A DNA stretch of 64,000 bases from CBDDKU01 sp965230375 (lineage in GTDB: Bacteria; Bacteroidota; Bacteroidia; Flavobacteriales_D; Cryomorphaceae): the NCBI GenBank assembly GCA_965230375.1, contig CBDDKU010000026.1:238743-302742 (forward strand), written 5' to 3'. Positions 17,693 to 28,400 of this stretch are shown in pieces. Position numbers and translations under genes: made by a program. The notes beneath the pieces are model-generated. The model was not told the origin of the DNA, made no database searches, and saw nothing but the letters and a program-made list of their open reading frames with translations. Within the stretch, counting starts at the first letter, position 1; each line of letters starts with the position of its first letter.

Positions 17693-18691
17693 ATGACGCA
17701 AATTAAGGCCGCAATAACTGCCGTAAATGGCTACGTGCCCGAAGATAAGCTCACCAACTTTGATTTAGAGAAAATCGTAGACACAAATGATGAGTGGATT
17801 CGAACCAGGACGGGTATTGAAGAGAGACGCATTCTAAAAGACCCGACAAAGGCCAGTAGCGATATGGGTGCTGAAGCTGTGAAGGGACTTCTAAAAAAGA
17901 GAGGAATCGGACCTGAAGAAATAGATATGGTGATTTGCGCTACTGCCACTCCCGACCATCTATTTCCATCTACGGCTTGCATTATTTCTGACAAGGTTGG
18001 TATCAAAAACGCCTGGTCTTATGATGTAATGGCTGCTTGTAGTGGGTTTCTTTATTCCCTCACTACCGCATCTCAGTTTATCGAGACGGGTAAGTACAAG
18101 AAAATAGTGGTAGTGGGAGCTGATAAAATGAGCTCTATTGTGGACTACGAAGATCGCGCTACGTGTATCATTTTTGGAGATGGAGCAGGTGCTGTACTGG
18201 TTGAGCCCAACACAGAAGGTTATGGTATCCAGGATTCTGTAATGCAAAGTGATGGGGGCGGACGCGAATTCCTTCACCAAAAAGCTGGTGGATCAATGAA
18301 CCCAGCAACAATAGAAACGGTCCAAAACAAGATGCACTATATCTACCAGGAAGGGCGCACCGTGTTTAAATTTGCCGTGAGCAAAATGGCCGATGTTTCA
18401 GCTGAAATCCTGGAGAGAAACAATCTAACGGGCGACGATGTTGATTGGTTGGTGCCACACCAAGCCAATTTGCGAATAATAGATGCAACAGCTAACCGTA
18501 TGGGTCTGGATCCATCCAAAGTGATGATCAATATTCAGAAATACGGAAACACGACCAACGGTACAATTCCATTGTGCCTGTGGGAGTGGGAAAACCAATT
18601 GAAAAAAGGAGATAATATCGTACTCGCTGCCTTCGGAGGTGGATTTACATGGGGTTCTATTTACCTCAAGTGGGCCTACGACAGCGAATAA
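17693..18691 (+). CDS. fabH: Beta-ketoacyl-ACP synthase III
   Basis: Condenses acetyl-CoA with malonyl-ACP to start fatty-acid synthesis. 332 residues. The catalytic triad is visible: Cys in MAACSGFLYSL (about residue 114), His in PHQANLRI (about 257) and Asn in YGNTTNGTIPL (about 287). The N-terminal NDEWIRTRTGIEERRI motif is typical. It leads a fabH-accB-accC cluster. There are 45 bp to accB and no terminator between, so the condensing enzyme and the carboxylase components supplying malonyl-CoA are likely co-expressed. Confidence 0.97.
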   Translation: MTQIKAAITAVNGYVPEDKLTNFDLEKIVDTNDEWIRTRTGIEERRILKDPTKASSDMGAEAVKGLLKKRGIGPEEIDMVICATATPDHLFPSTACIISDKVGIKNAWSYDVMAACSGFLYSLTTASQFIETGKYKKIVVVGADKMSSIVDYEDRATCIIFGDGAGAVLVEPNTEGYGIQDSVMQSDGGGREFLHQKAGGSMNPATIETVQNKMHYIYQEGRTVFKFAVSKMADVSAEILERNNLTGDDVDWLVPHQANLRIIDATANRMGLDPSKVMINIQKYGNTTNGTIPLCLWEWENQLKKGDNIVLAAFGGGFTWGSIYLKWAYDSE

Positions 18692-18736
18692 TCAATTCTT
18701 TAATAAATTAGCAAAGAATCATCCAACTCACTTATT

Positions 18737-19273
18737 ATGAAGTTAACAGAGATTCAGGATTTAATAAAGTTCGTGTCCCGCTCAGGGGTGACTGAAGTTG
18801 AAATCGAACAATCAAATTTCAAAATCACGATCAAGAGCGATCCGACCAAGAAAAAAGGAAAAGCAGCAGCTCAGCCTGAAGCTTACATCCAACCACAGAT
18901 GCCGATGGCAATGCCTCAAATGGCCATGCCACAACCAGCTCCGGTTCCAGCACCTGCGCCTGCCCCGGCTCAAGCTGCTCCTGCCCCAGCTGCAGAAGCT
19001 CCAAAGAGCAATGACGCTGACAAAAATGCAAACTACATCACCATTAAATCACCTATGATCGGAACTTTCTACCGCTCTTCGAGCCCAGAGAAAGATGCCT
19101 TTGTATCAGTTGGTGATGAAGTGAAGCCAGGAAAGGTTATCTGCATCGTTGAGGCCATGAAGCTCTTCAACGAGATAGAAGCTGAAGTAAGCGGTAAAAT
19201 TGTTAAGGTACTAGTTGACGACGCGTCTCCTGTGGAGTACGATCAACCGTTGTTCCTAGTAGATCCTTCATAA
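18737..19273 (+). CDS. accB: Acetyl-CoA carboxylase biotin carboxyl carrier protein
   Basis: 178-residue BCCP carrying biotin between the carboxylase and transferase subunits. The N-terminal helix (MKLTEIQDLIKFVSRSGVTE) is followed by a long Ala/Pro/Met/Gln-rich linker at about 50-92 and a C-terminal biotinyl domain. The biotin lysine lies in VEAMKLFNEIEAE (about residue 142). The linker is low-complexity but in frame. Located between fabH and accC, 28 bp before accC. Confidence 0.96.
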   Translation: MKLTEIQDLIKFVSRSGVTEVEIEQSNFKITIKSDPTKKKGKAAAQPEAYIQPQMPMAMPQMAMPQPAPVPAPAPAPAQAAPAPAAEAPKSNDADKNANYITIKSPMIGTFYRSSSPEKDAFVSVGDEVKPGKVICIVEAMKLFNEIEAEVSGKIVKVLVDDASPVEYDQPLFLVDPS

Positions 19274-19301
19274 GCTACTCGTAGCATCAAATACGAAACT
19301 T

Positions 19302-20646
19302 ATGTTTAAGAAAATATTAGTTGCCAACCGAGGTGAAATCGCCTTGCGGGTTATCAGAACCTGCAAAGAAATGGGAATCAAAACGGTAGCTGTATACAGT
19401 ACAGCCGATGCCGATAGTTTACCCGTTCGTTTTGCCGATGAAGCTGTGTGTATCGGACCTCCACCCAGTACCGAGTCCTACCTAAAGATTCCAAATATCA
19501 TCGCGGCTGCAGAAATCACCAATGCCGATGCGATTCACCCGGGATACGGTTTCCTTTCAGAAAACGCAAAGTTCTCGCGTATCTGTGGTGAAAACGGTAT
19601 TAAGTTTATTGGAGCCCTTCCAGATCAAATAGAAGGAATGGGTGATAAAGCTACAGCTAAGGCGACAATGATCGCTGCTGGCGTACCGTGTGTTCCAGGG
19701 TCTGAAGGTCTCTTGAAGGACGGTGATCACGCTGTAAAGATTGCCAAGGAAATTGGCCTTCCGGTAATGATGAAGGCTACAGCCGGAGGTGGTGGAAAGG
19801 GAATGCGCGTGGTATGGAAGGAAGAAGATGTGAAAGACGCGCTTTCAGCCATTCAGCGTGAAGCGAAAGCAGCATTTGGAAACGACGGTGTCTACATGGA
19901 GAAATTCATTGAAGAGCCGAGACACATCGAGATTCAAATTGCTGGAGATCAGTTTGGCACCTTCTGCCATATGAGTGAGCGTGACTGCTCGATCCAGAGA
20001 AGGCACCAAAAGCTGGTTGAAGAAACGCCATCTCCATTTATGACTAAGGCCCTTCGCAAGAAAATGGGTGCAGCAGCGATTAAAGCTGCAGCAGCTGTTA
20101 ACTACGAAGGTGTTGGAACAGTAGAGTTCTTGGTGGATAAACACCGTAATTTCTACTTCATGGAGATGAATACGAGGATCCAGGTAGAGCATACGATCAC
20201 AGAAGAAGTAATCAACTTCGACCTGATCAAAGAGCAGATTAAAATTGCCGCTGGAATTCCGATCAGTGGGATCAACTACGAACCACAAATGCACGCCATT
20301 CAGTGTCGTATAAACGCTGAAGACCCTTTCAATGATTTTAGACCTAACCCGGGTAAAATCACAGATTATCACTCACCGGGAGGACATGGTGTACGCCTAG
20401 ACACGCACGTGTACGCTGACTATACCATTCCACCAAACTACGACTCGATGATCTCGAAGCTTATCGTGGTTGCTCAAACAAGAGAAGAAGCTCTGAAGAA
20501 AATGAGAAGAGCCCTGAGCGAGTATATCATTGATGGAATAAAAAACGACCATTCCTTTTCACCTTCAACTACTCGACGACGAGCGGTTTATAAAAGGTGA
20601 TTTCACGACAAAATTCTTGGAAGACTTTGAATTGAAGACGGTCTAA
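19302..20646 (+). CDS. accC: Acetyl-CoA carboxylase, biotin carboxylase subunit (3'-end frameshift)
   Basis: ATP-dependent carboxylation of BCCP-biotin. The N-terminal domain begins MFKKILVANRGEIALRVIR, followed by an ATP-grasp core with ATAGGGGKGMRVVWKEED and the conserved RDCSIQRRHQKLVEE and EMNTRIQVEHTITEE. The frame breaks in an A6 run at 20540-20545. Removing one A converts a nonsense tail into GIKTTIPFHLQLLDD...KFLEDFELKTV, ending at the TAA at 20644. The result is about 447 residues, the family length. This is probably a sequencing indel, since the gene is essential. Convergent with dxs; its terminator lies inside the end of dxs. Confidence 0.95.
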
Positions 20647-20666
20647 AAGGAATTAACCAGAATTGA

Positions 20667-22616
20667 TTATCCCGCCATGTACTTTGTACTGGCGGGATTT
20701 TTTGTGTCGGCCACTATTTTCTCAGCCGTTTTCACGATATCGGCTACGTTGAATCCCGCTTCGGTGTACAGCTCCTGCTGCGACCCGTGCTCGAAGTATC
20801 GGTCTTCCACTCCCAGACGCACCACTTGCGCCTGATAGCCGTGATCGGCCATGAATTCGAGAACAGCGCTTCCCATTCCGCCCATTAGACATCCGTCTTC
20901 TACGGTGATTACCTTTTTGAATTTTCCGAATACTTCGTGAAGGAGAAGCTCATCAATCGGCTTGACAAAGCGCATGTCGTAAACGGCTGCACTAACGCCC
21001 GATTTCTTAAGTATCTCGCTTGCTTCTACTGCAAAGTTTCCTGGGTGACCAATGGTCAAAATAGCGACATCGCTACCATTTAATACCTTGCGGCCCGTAC
21101 CCTTTTTGATCTCTTTGAATGGGGTTTTCCATTCGGTCATCACACCTTGACCACGTGGATAACGGATCGAGTAAGGTCCAGCTCCTTCGAGTTGAGCAGA
21201 GTACATCAGGTTTCTGAGCTCTTCTTCGTTCATAGGCGCACTCACCGTCATGTTTGGAATGCATCGGAAGAAAGCTAAATCGTAAATACCGTGGTGGGTC
21301 GGTCCATCGGCTCCAGCGAATCCACCGCGATCTAAACAGAAAACAACATCGAGATTCTGCAAGGCTACATCGTGAATAACCTGATCGTAGGCCCGCTGCA
21401 TGAAGCTCGAATAAATATTACAGAAAGGAACCAAACCTTGCGTAGCCAATCCCGCCGAGAAAGTAACGGCGTGCTGTTCGGCAATCCCGACGTCGAAAGA
21501 GCGTTCGGGCATAGCTTCCATCATAATCTTCATCGAAGATCCAGTTGGCATAGCTGGAGTGATTCCAACAATTTTCTCGTTCTTCTCAGCCAATTCCACA
21601 ATGGTATGACCGAATACATCCTGGTACTTGGGTGGCTGCGGATTCTTGGGAATGACTTTGATAATCTCACCTGTATCCTTATTGAAGAGACCTGGCGCAT
21701 GCCACTTGGTAGCTGACCCCGACTCAGCAGGTTCGTACCCTTTACCCTTCTTAGTAATACAGTGCAGTATTTTCGGACCTGGAATGTCTTTCAAGTCCTT
21801 CATCACCGACACCAGGTGATTTACATCGTGTCCGTCTACCGGACCAAAGTATCTGAAATTGAGCGACTCGAACATATTGCTCTGCTTGAGCAATGATGAC
21901 TTTACCGCGTTTTCTACTTTTTGAGCAATGGCTTGGGCGTTTGGCCCAAACTTGGAAATCTTACCAAGTAAGTTCCACACTTCATCCTTCACCTTGTTGT
22001 AGGTATGCGAGGTGGTAATGTCAGTCAAATAATCCTTGAGTGCTCCAACATTTGGGTCGATCGACATGCAGTTGTCATTCAACACAACCAGCATGTTTGA
22101 GTTTTCAACTCCGGCGTGATTCAAGCCTTCAAAAGCCAGACCTGCTGTCATCGCGCCATCACCAATCACGGCAATGTGCTGGCGATCCATCTCACCTTTG
22201 AGCTTGCTGGCAACCGCCATTCCTAAGGCTCCAGATATAGAAGTCGATGAATGCCCAACACCAAAAGTATCGTATTCAGACTCCGAACGTTTAGGGAATC
22301 CGCTTATGCCGCCATAAATCCGATTGGTGTGAAAGATGTTTCTTCGACCCGTTAAAATCTTGTGTCCATAAGCCTGGTGACCTACATCCCACACGAGCTG
22401 ATCGTAAGGAGTATTGAACACATAGTGCAGGGCAACCGTCAATTCAACGACACCTAAACTAGCACCAAAGTGACCTCCCTTGGTGGAAACTACATCAATG
22501 ATAAAATCTCTGAGTTCATCACACAATTCAGAAAGATCGCTCTCAGCGATCTTCTTTCTAAGGTCTTCCGGAAATTCTATTTGATCAAGGAGTCTTCCAG
22601 CGGTATAGGCGTCCAT
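20667..22616 (-). CDS. dxs: 1-deoxy-D-xylulose-5-phosphate synthase
   Basis: Thiamine-diphosphate enzyme joining pyruvate and glyceraldehyde-3-phosphate for the non-mevalonate isoprenoid pathway, also feeding pyridoxal phosphate and thiamine synthesis. 649 residues. Landmarks: GHQAYGHKILTGRR; the ThDP motif GDGAMTAGLAFEGLNHAG ... NDNCMSIDPNVG; the FEALGP-equivalent FRYFGPVDGHD; the catalytic Glu in DVGIAEQHAVTFSAG; and DRGGFAGADGPTHHG. The C-terminal transketolase domain ends ...ASTKYMAG. Convergent with accC; the last five codons double as the accC terminator hairpin. Confidence 0.97.
   Translation of the reverse strand: MDAYTAGRLLDQIEFPEDLRKKIAESDLSELCDELRDFIIDVVSTKGGHFGASLGVVELTVALHYVFNTPYDQLVWDVGHQAYGHKILTGRRNIFHTNRIYGGISGFPKRSESEYDTFGVGHSSTSISGALGMAVASKLKGEMDRQHIAVIGDGAMTAGLAFEGLNHAGVENSNMLVVLNDNCMSIDPNVGALKDYLTDITTSHTYNKVKDEVWNLLGKISKFGPNAQAIAQKVENAVKSSLLKQSNMFESLNFRYFGPVDGHDVNHLVSVMKDLKDIPGPKILHCITKKGKGYEPAESGSATKWHAPGLFNKDTGEIIKVIPKNPQPPKYQDVFGHTIVELAEKNEKIVGITPAMPTGSSMKIMMEAMPERSFDVGIAEQHAVTFSAGLATQGLVPFCNIYSSFMQRAYDQVIHDVALQNLDVVFCLDRGGFAGADGPTHHGIYDLAFFRCIPNMTVSAPMNEEELRNLMYSAQLEGAGPYSIRYPRGQGVMTEWKTPFKEIKKGTGRKVLNGSDVAILTIGHPGNFAVEASEILKKSGVSAAVYDMRFVKPIDELLLHEVFGKFKKVITVEDGCLMGGMGSAVLEFMADHGYQAQVVRLGVEDRYFEHGSQQELYTEAGFNVADIVKTAEKIVADTKNPASTKYMAG
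20669..20703 (+). terminator. accC terminator embedded in the 3' end of dxs
   Basis: ATCCCGCCA pairs with TGGCGGGAT, extended by GTAC/GTAC with a bulged T around a TTT loop, and followed by T6 at 20698-20703. It starts 22 bp after the corrected accC stop and coincides with the last codons (K-Y-M-A-G) of dxs on the other strand. The minus strand has no T-tract, so it serves accC only. Confidence 0.88.
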
Positions 22617-22905
22617 ATAACGGTCTTCTATAGAAGAAACAAAAGTAGCAAATAAATGTTGCGTCCTTTGATGTTTTTAGTCTTGGTTAACAAGTTGGAA
22701 AGATGGAAGGTATGACCCCAAAGTGAAAGTATCCGGCTAGCGCAATGGGGCAAGAGCTTTTTTGCTTATTTCTGCCCAAGAAACCACGCGATACGTCTTC
22801 GACTAATCGCGCGGAGCGGGAAAACAAATGAACTCAGTTTGCCCAAAAGTGCTGCGCAGGATTGCAAATCCAGCGCAGCGGGTTTCAATCATTGACCTAG
22901 TCCGA
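22617..22905. other. Intergenic gap with a palindromic hairpin at 22851-22879
   Basis: No gene is seen between dxs and the permease. At 22851-22879 there is a near-perfect hairpin: outer stem GCTGCGC/GCGCAGC, one A-A mismatch, then inner stem GGATT/AATCC with a GCA loop. It has no T-tract. It resembles dispersed extragenic palindromes and lies 26 bp beyond the 3' end of the minus-strand permease gene. Confidence 0.6.
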
Positions 22906-25320
22906 TCATTCTTCCTTGACCACTTTGGCTGGAGGAATCCGCAGCACCCTGGCGGCGCCCGCAACGCTCGTAAGAATTGCCAATGCAAGAAGCATCATGG
23001 CCACAATCACCAACCAAATAGCCGGGTAGCCCACATGGTAGGCAAAGCCAGATGACCAAACGCGCACAATCCAGTAGCTGGCAGGGATGGCCCAAAACAA
23101 GGAAACCAGTATGAGCAAAACTGGAGTTTTAGTCGCCACCCAGAGCAAGTCGAGTATATCTGCGCCTAGAATACGCCGTATGGCAATCTCCTTCATCCTT
23201 AAACGACTGTTGAACAATGACAAAGCCAATAGTCCAAACAGGGCTACGAGCCAGGTGATAATGGTGAAAATCAGAAGCACCGATCCAATCAAGTCGTCCT
23301 TGGCGTAAGACTGAGCGTGAATATCAGATAAGACTCGGTAATCAAACGGTTTGTTGGTCACGTATTCTCCCCAAACACCTTCGATCTGTGCAAGAGCAGC
23401 AGGTGAAATATCACTCAACCGGGCAGCGACATGACGGGTAAAGTAATTGTACTGCCCACTGGGCTTGTCTGCTATATCGAGCACCATAGGGCCTATTGAA
23501 TGGTGGAGCGACTTGTAGTGAAAATCTTCAACTACCCCGACTACTTCTTCCATTCCGTTTAGGGACTGGAGTTTTTCTCCAAGCGCATCTTGGGGGTTCT
23601 GATATCCGAGTACCCGAGCCATCGAGCGATTGATAATGATGGAAAGAGAATCTTCTCGCGGCATCATGGGATCATAGTTCCTACCCGCCAATAATTCGAT
23701 TTCAAACAAATCGATAAACGGCTCATTCACCATCAAGGCTGGAAGGTACTTCCACTCCCCCTGGGCCATTTCCCCAAAGCGAAATTCGTGGTTGTTGTTA
23801 TTCACGCCCATATACTCATTCATGATCCCGGCTTCTTCCACGTAATCTAAGTTGCGCAGAGTCTCGCAAAACTGATCGGGTTGTGCTAGAACCTGAGTAG
23901 AGCTCACATCCATTACAACCACATTTGAGGCATTGAAGCCTTTGGGCATGTTTTGCATAAAGTCTACTTGCTGGTAGGAAGCAATACTGAAGACCATGAG
24001 AATAAGCGATACACCAAACTGCAACACAACCAACCCATTTCGAAAAAATCCACCCTTCTTTCCCTTACCCGATTGACCCTTGAAGATTTGCTGCACGTTG
24101 GTTCGAGAAAAAACGATAGCCGGATAGGTGGCTGCTGCAAGGGTGATAAGAACGGCGATGCCCAAAAAGCTAAACCCGAACAAAGGATTGGCGAACCAGG
24201 ACCAAGAAAACTGGAGCCCGAGAAAACTCAATGCCGGTTCAATGGTAAGACCCAGTACCACCAAAGCCACCAATATGGCAAGCGCAACCGACAAAGCCGA
24301 TTCAAGGCCAATTTGCCGAGCCAGAATGACTTGATTGGCTCCGAGTACTTTGCGCACCGCCATTTCTCTTGCGCGAACCAAAAACATGGCCGACGACAGA
24401 TTGACAAAGTTCACAGACCCGACGATAAACAAGAACACCGCACAAAGGAAGAATACGGAGATGTAGATCATCTTGCTGTTCTCACCCATCTCAAATTCGC
24501 GATCCGACTTTAAGTGAATGTCTGCAATAGGCTGTAAGTCGAGCTCAGCGATATGCTTAACGGCTTCCACAAAATGGCCTTGAACAAATTCTGGGAATAT
24601 GGCCCGAAGTTGATCAGGGCTGACCCCAGAGGCTAGCTTCACATATGTCCATGCTGGATTCCACACCCAATTCTGCTCGGCCCACGGTGCCAATTGGCCA
24701 ACGCTAGAAAAGGAGGCCATCGCGCTAGGTTTGAAATGCGATGGATTGGTCTGACGAAATACCCCTGTCACCTCCATAGCCACTTCCTGAAAGCCTTGAA
24801 GTTTCACCACTTCACCAATTGGAGATTTGTCTCCAAACCACTTTGCCGCCAGAGCTTCTGAGAGAACAATCGTTCCGGGACGCGCCAGAACCACATCGGG
24901 ATCACCTTGAAGTAAATCGATATCCCAAAAATGGAATATGGTAGAATCAACCCAGTAAATGCCCTGCTCCGCGAAGAGATCGTTGTTGGGCATTTTGAAC
25001 GTTTGATTGCCCTGCTGCCAATCGAATATTCGGACACAGTCTTCGATCAGTGCAGGGTTTTCCTGAGCTAGTACGCTTCCAACCGGAATCGGCGCACTGG
25101 AAGATCGCTCAACGTGGTCGCCGCTGTCCAAGTTTTCGATCACACGATAAATGCGCTCTGCATTCGTATGAGTTGTATCGTACCGCGTTTCGTAAACGAT
25201 ATAGGATGAGATAAAGAATATTCCCCAAAGGCATAAAACCAGTCCGAGGAGATTGATGATGGATACGACCGGCTTCTTCTTCAGCGACCGGCTCCAGATT
25301 TTTAGGTAGTGGCGTAACAT
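22906..25320 (-). CDS. FtsX/MacB-like ABC transporter permease
   Basis: 804 residues with the duplicated architecture of large Bacteroidota MacB-type permeases. A first membrane helix (VSIINLLGLVLCLWGIFFISSYIV) is followed by a periplasmic MacB_PCD-like domain, then three FtsX helices at about 275-400 (ISVFFLCAVFLFIVGSVNFV onward). A fourth helix near 425-445 starts a second periplasmic domain, and a final FtsX block occupies about 670-790. The region between the two halves carries AREMAVRKVLGA, and its repeat near the C-terminus reads MKEIAIRRILGA, both typical FtsX cytoplasmic loops. No ATPase gene is adjacent. Substrate unknown; the family exports peptides, lipoproteins or drugs. Confidence 0.88.
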   Translation of the reverse strand: MLRHYLKIWSRSLKKKPVVSIINLLGLVLCLWGIFFISSYIVYETRYDTTHTNAERIYRVIENLDSGDHVERSSSAPIPVGSVLAQENPALIEDCVRIFDWQQGNQTFKMPNNDLFAEQGIYWVDSTIFHFWDIDLLQGDPDVVLARPGTIVLSEALAAKWFGDKSPIGEVVKLQGFQEVAMEVTGVFRQTNPSHFKPSAMASFSSVGQLAPWAEQNWVWNPAWTYVKLASGVSPDQLRAIFPEFVQGHFVEAVKHIAELDLQPIADIHLKSDREFEMGENSKMIYISVFFLCAVFLFIVGSVNFVNLSSAMFLVRAREMAVRKVLGANQVILARQIGLESALSVALAILVALVVLGLTIEPALSFLGLQFSWSWFANPLFGFSFLGIAVLITLAAATYPAIVFSRTNVQQIFKGQSGKGKKGGFFRNGLVVLQFGVSLILMVFSIASYQQVDFMQNMPKGFNASNVVVMDVSSTQVLAQPDQFCETLRNLDYVEEAGIMNEYMGVNNNNHEFRFGEMAQGEWKYLPALMVNEPFIDLFEIELLAGRNYDPMMPREDSLSIIINRSMARVLGYQNPQDALGEKLQSLNGMEEVVGVVEDFHYKSLHHSIGPMVLDIADKPSGQYNYFTRHVAARLSDISPAALAQIEGVWGEYVTNKPFDYRVLSDIHAQSYAKDDLIGSVLLIFTIITWLVALFGLLALSLFNSRLRMKEIAIRRILGADILDLLWVATKTPVLLILVSLFWAIPASYWIVRVWSSGFAYHVGYPAIWLVIVAMMLLALAILTSVAGAARVLRIPPAKVVKEE

Positions 25321-25436
25321 TGGTGTTTGAGCATTTGAACTGGGTCAAGATAGGGCGAAAAGCTTCCATCCGAAACAGAGCAAGGCGTTCAGAGCCAATG
25401 TTTAACCTTTTTTGAGATGCGTACAGAAACGGACAC

Positions 25437-25466
25437 AAAAAAGCCCCCCGAATTGCTTCGGGGGGC
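25437..25466 (-). terminator. Rho-independent terminator of the RND operon
   Basis: A 10-bp perfect stem (GCCCCCCGAA 25443-25452 with TTCGGGGGGC 25457-25466) and a TTGC loop. On the minus strand it is followed by a T6 run (A6 at 25437-25442). It lies 24 bp beyond the stop of the RND pump gene and separates the efflux operon from the permease gene. Confidence 0.92.
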
Positions 25467-25489
25467 CTACTTCCATTTCTCAAATCGGA

Positions 25490-28400
25490 TTAACGAGTAA
25501 TGGAATATGATGCGTCCTTTTTATGCACCCACTTGTACTTCAAACGAGCCAAGATTAGGTACATAACCGGAACAATAACCAATGTTAAGAACGTAGCAAA
25601 CGTGAGTCCAAAGATAATAGTCCAGGCGATAGGCCCCCAGAACATCACGTTATCTCCGCCAACATAAATGTGCGGATTAAACTCGCTCAGCAATCTAAAG
25701 AAGTCAATATTCAGACCGATTGCAAGTGGTACAAGACCTAAAACCGTGGTGAGTGCTGTGAGAAGTACGGGTCTCAAACGGGTCTTACCTCCTTCAATTA
25801 TCGCTACTACAACTTCGTCGAAAGGCAGTTTTTCACCAGCAGGTATACCCATTTCTTCCTTCTTTCTCACGCGAATCAAGTTGGTATAGTCTATCAGTAC
25901 GATGGCATTGTTTACAACAATACCCGCCAGCGAAATGATACCAATCATGGTCATGATGATTACGAAGTCCATCTGGAAGGCTACCAATCCGAGCAATACT
26001 CCGATCAAACTGAAGAATACTGCAACACCAATGATTACAGGCGTTGAGATGGAGTTGAACTGAGCCGTGATGATCACAATGATCAAGAACAGAGCCATTG
26101 CCAGTGCTGTACTCAAGAAGGCCATTTCCTTTGCTTGTTCTTCTTGCTGACCCGTAAACTGGGCATTATTTCCTGGATCAAGCTCAAATTCATTCAAGTG
26201 CTTTTTCATCTCAGCAACAATCTCGTTGGCGTTATAACCCGTCAACACGTTTGATGTAATCGTTACCACCCGATCGAGATCCTTTCGCTTCACCGCGCTA
26301 AATGTGCTCGACTTCTTTGCTTCCGCCACAGCCGAAATTGGAACCTGTACGATTTGACCGTTGGTTGGATTTCTGAACGTCAGCCTCATATTCATTAAAG
26401 CATCCTCGTTTTCACGGTAATGCTCCATCAGACGAATATTGATTGGATAATCGTCTTCACCGTCTTTGTAGGTAGAAACTTCCTTTCCAAATAAGGCCGT
26501 ACGCATGGCGTCACCAATTTGGTAGGTCGATAGGTCGAGTGTTCTTGCCTTCGCGCGATCGATAATAATGGGCATTTCAGGTTTCCCTGTCTCTACGTCC
26601 AGCTTGAGCTCTTCCACTCCGGCCACTGCCTTTTCATTTAAGAAGTCTTTCAGAGCCAAAGCGTCGTTCATAACGGCCTCGTAGTCTTCACCACTCACTT
26701 CAATATTGATCGGCGGATCTTGTGGAGGACCAGCTTCGTTCTTACTCACGACCACCTGGGTTCCAGGATACCCTTTCAAGTCGGCTCGAATCTCCTCGAG
26801 CACATCACCTGTACTTACACCACGTCTCTCCTGAAACTTCTTAAACTGAACAGTAATACGAGCCTTGTGGGGCGTGTTCTGGAGAGAAGGTCCCTGAGCA
26901 GGGTCGCTCGTCCCCTCACCTACCTGACCGATAACCGATTCAATCAAAAATGAACTTCGGTTTTCTCCTTCTCCTTCGTAGTATTTATCCAAAATCTCAA
27001 CCACGCGCTCCTCGAGCTTTTCCGTCGTCCTGTTGGTCTCTTCGATATCTGTACCTATTGGCTTTTCAATAAAGATGTTCAGGTATTGTGGCTCATTCAC
27101 AGGGAAGAATTCCACTTTAGGCGGGAAGAACATCATAAGTACGAACGATAATACCAACAACGAAAAGGTCAATAATAGATAGGCAACAGGCTGCTTCAAG
27201 GCTGATCTCAATCTCTTCTCGTAGAATGCCTCTAACTTCGGAAGAATATCGTTTTGGAGCTTAGTTGTGCCTGGTGTCAAAACGTAAATATTGACGATCC
27301 CAAGAATTCCAAATACGACAAACAAGTTACCGATAGTGAGAATGGCTCCCGAATCGGCGGCCAATCCACCAGCGTCAATCGCAACACCGATTGCCAACAT
27401 GATAAGGCTATTGCGCAAAGACTTCTTCTTGTCGATATCTGGCTCACCTACTTTCATGTAAAGCGATGTAAGCACTGGGTTGATAACCAAGGCCACAAAC
27501 AGCGAGGACGCAAGAACGATGATAAGCGTGATAGGCAGGTAGAACATGAATTCTCCCATCATTCCCGGCCAAAAGGCCAAAGGAAGGAAGGCAGCCAAGG
27601 TAGTGGCTGTAGAAGCGATAATCGGAACGGCTACTTCACCAACTCCGAGCTTTGCAGCTTTGATGGGTGGATACCCTTCATCCATCAATCGGTAGACGTT
27701 TTCGACGACAACGATACCGTTGTCAACGAGCATCCCGAGCGCAAGTACGAGGGCAAAAAGAACGATAACGTTCAAGCTCACTCCCAGCATGCTTAGAATA
27801 AGGAAACTCATCAGCATGGAAAGTGGAATCGCGATACCGACGAACAGTGCATTTCTCAGACCTAGGAAAAAGAGCAGAACCCCGACTACGAGCAATACCC
27901 CGAATATGATCGAGTTCAAAAGCTCATCAACCTGAGTCTTCGTTTGGTCACTTTGGTCGTTTGTAATGGAAAGCTGCAGGTCGTCTGGAAAAACATTCTC
28001 TTGGGCTTCGGCTACAATCTCATTGATCTTGTAGGATGCTTCGATCAGGTTTTCTCCGGCCCGCTTCATTATATCGACCATGACCACAGGGTTCAAGAAC
28101 TCACGTGCGTAACTCTCCTTGTCCTTCTCTCCGAAGGATACTTCAGCGATGTTTTTCAGGTAAACGACATCCTGGTTTTCGCGACGAACGATAACGTCTT
28201 CGATTTCCTCGATGTTTTTAAACTCACCGATTACACGGACATTTCTCCTAAACTCATCCACCAATAGGTCTCCACCCGAGATGGTCGTATTCTCTCGCGA
28301 AATGGCAGCAGCGATATCGTCAAAGCTAATCTCCATCGCTTCCATGGCGAGAAGATCTACATTGATCTTCACTTCCTTGTCCATCACCCCACGTATCTCC

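Noticed and set aside
20667..20703. The accC/dxs hairpin as a bidirectional terminator
   Set aside because: The minus strand lacks a T-tract after the hairpin, so it cannot serve dxs in the usual way.
22906..25320. FtsX-like permease as part of the RND efflux operon
   Set aside because: A strong terminator (25437-25466) and a 169-bp gap separate them.
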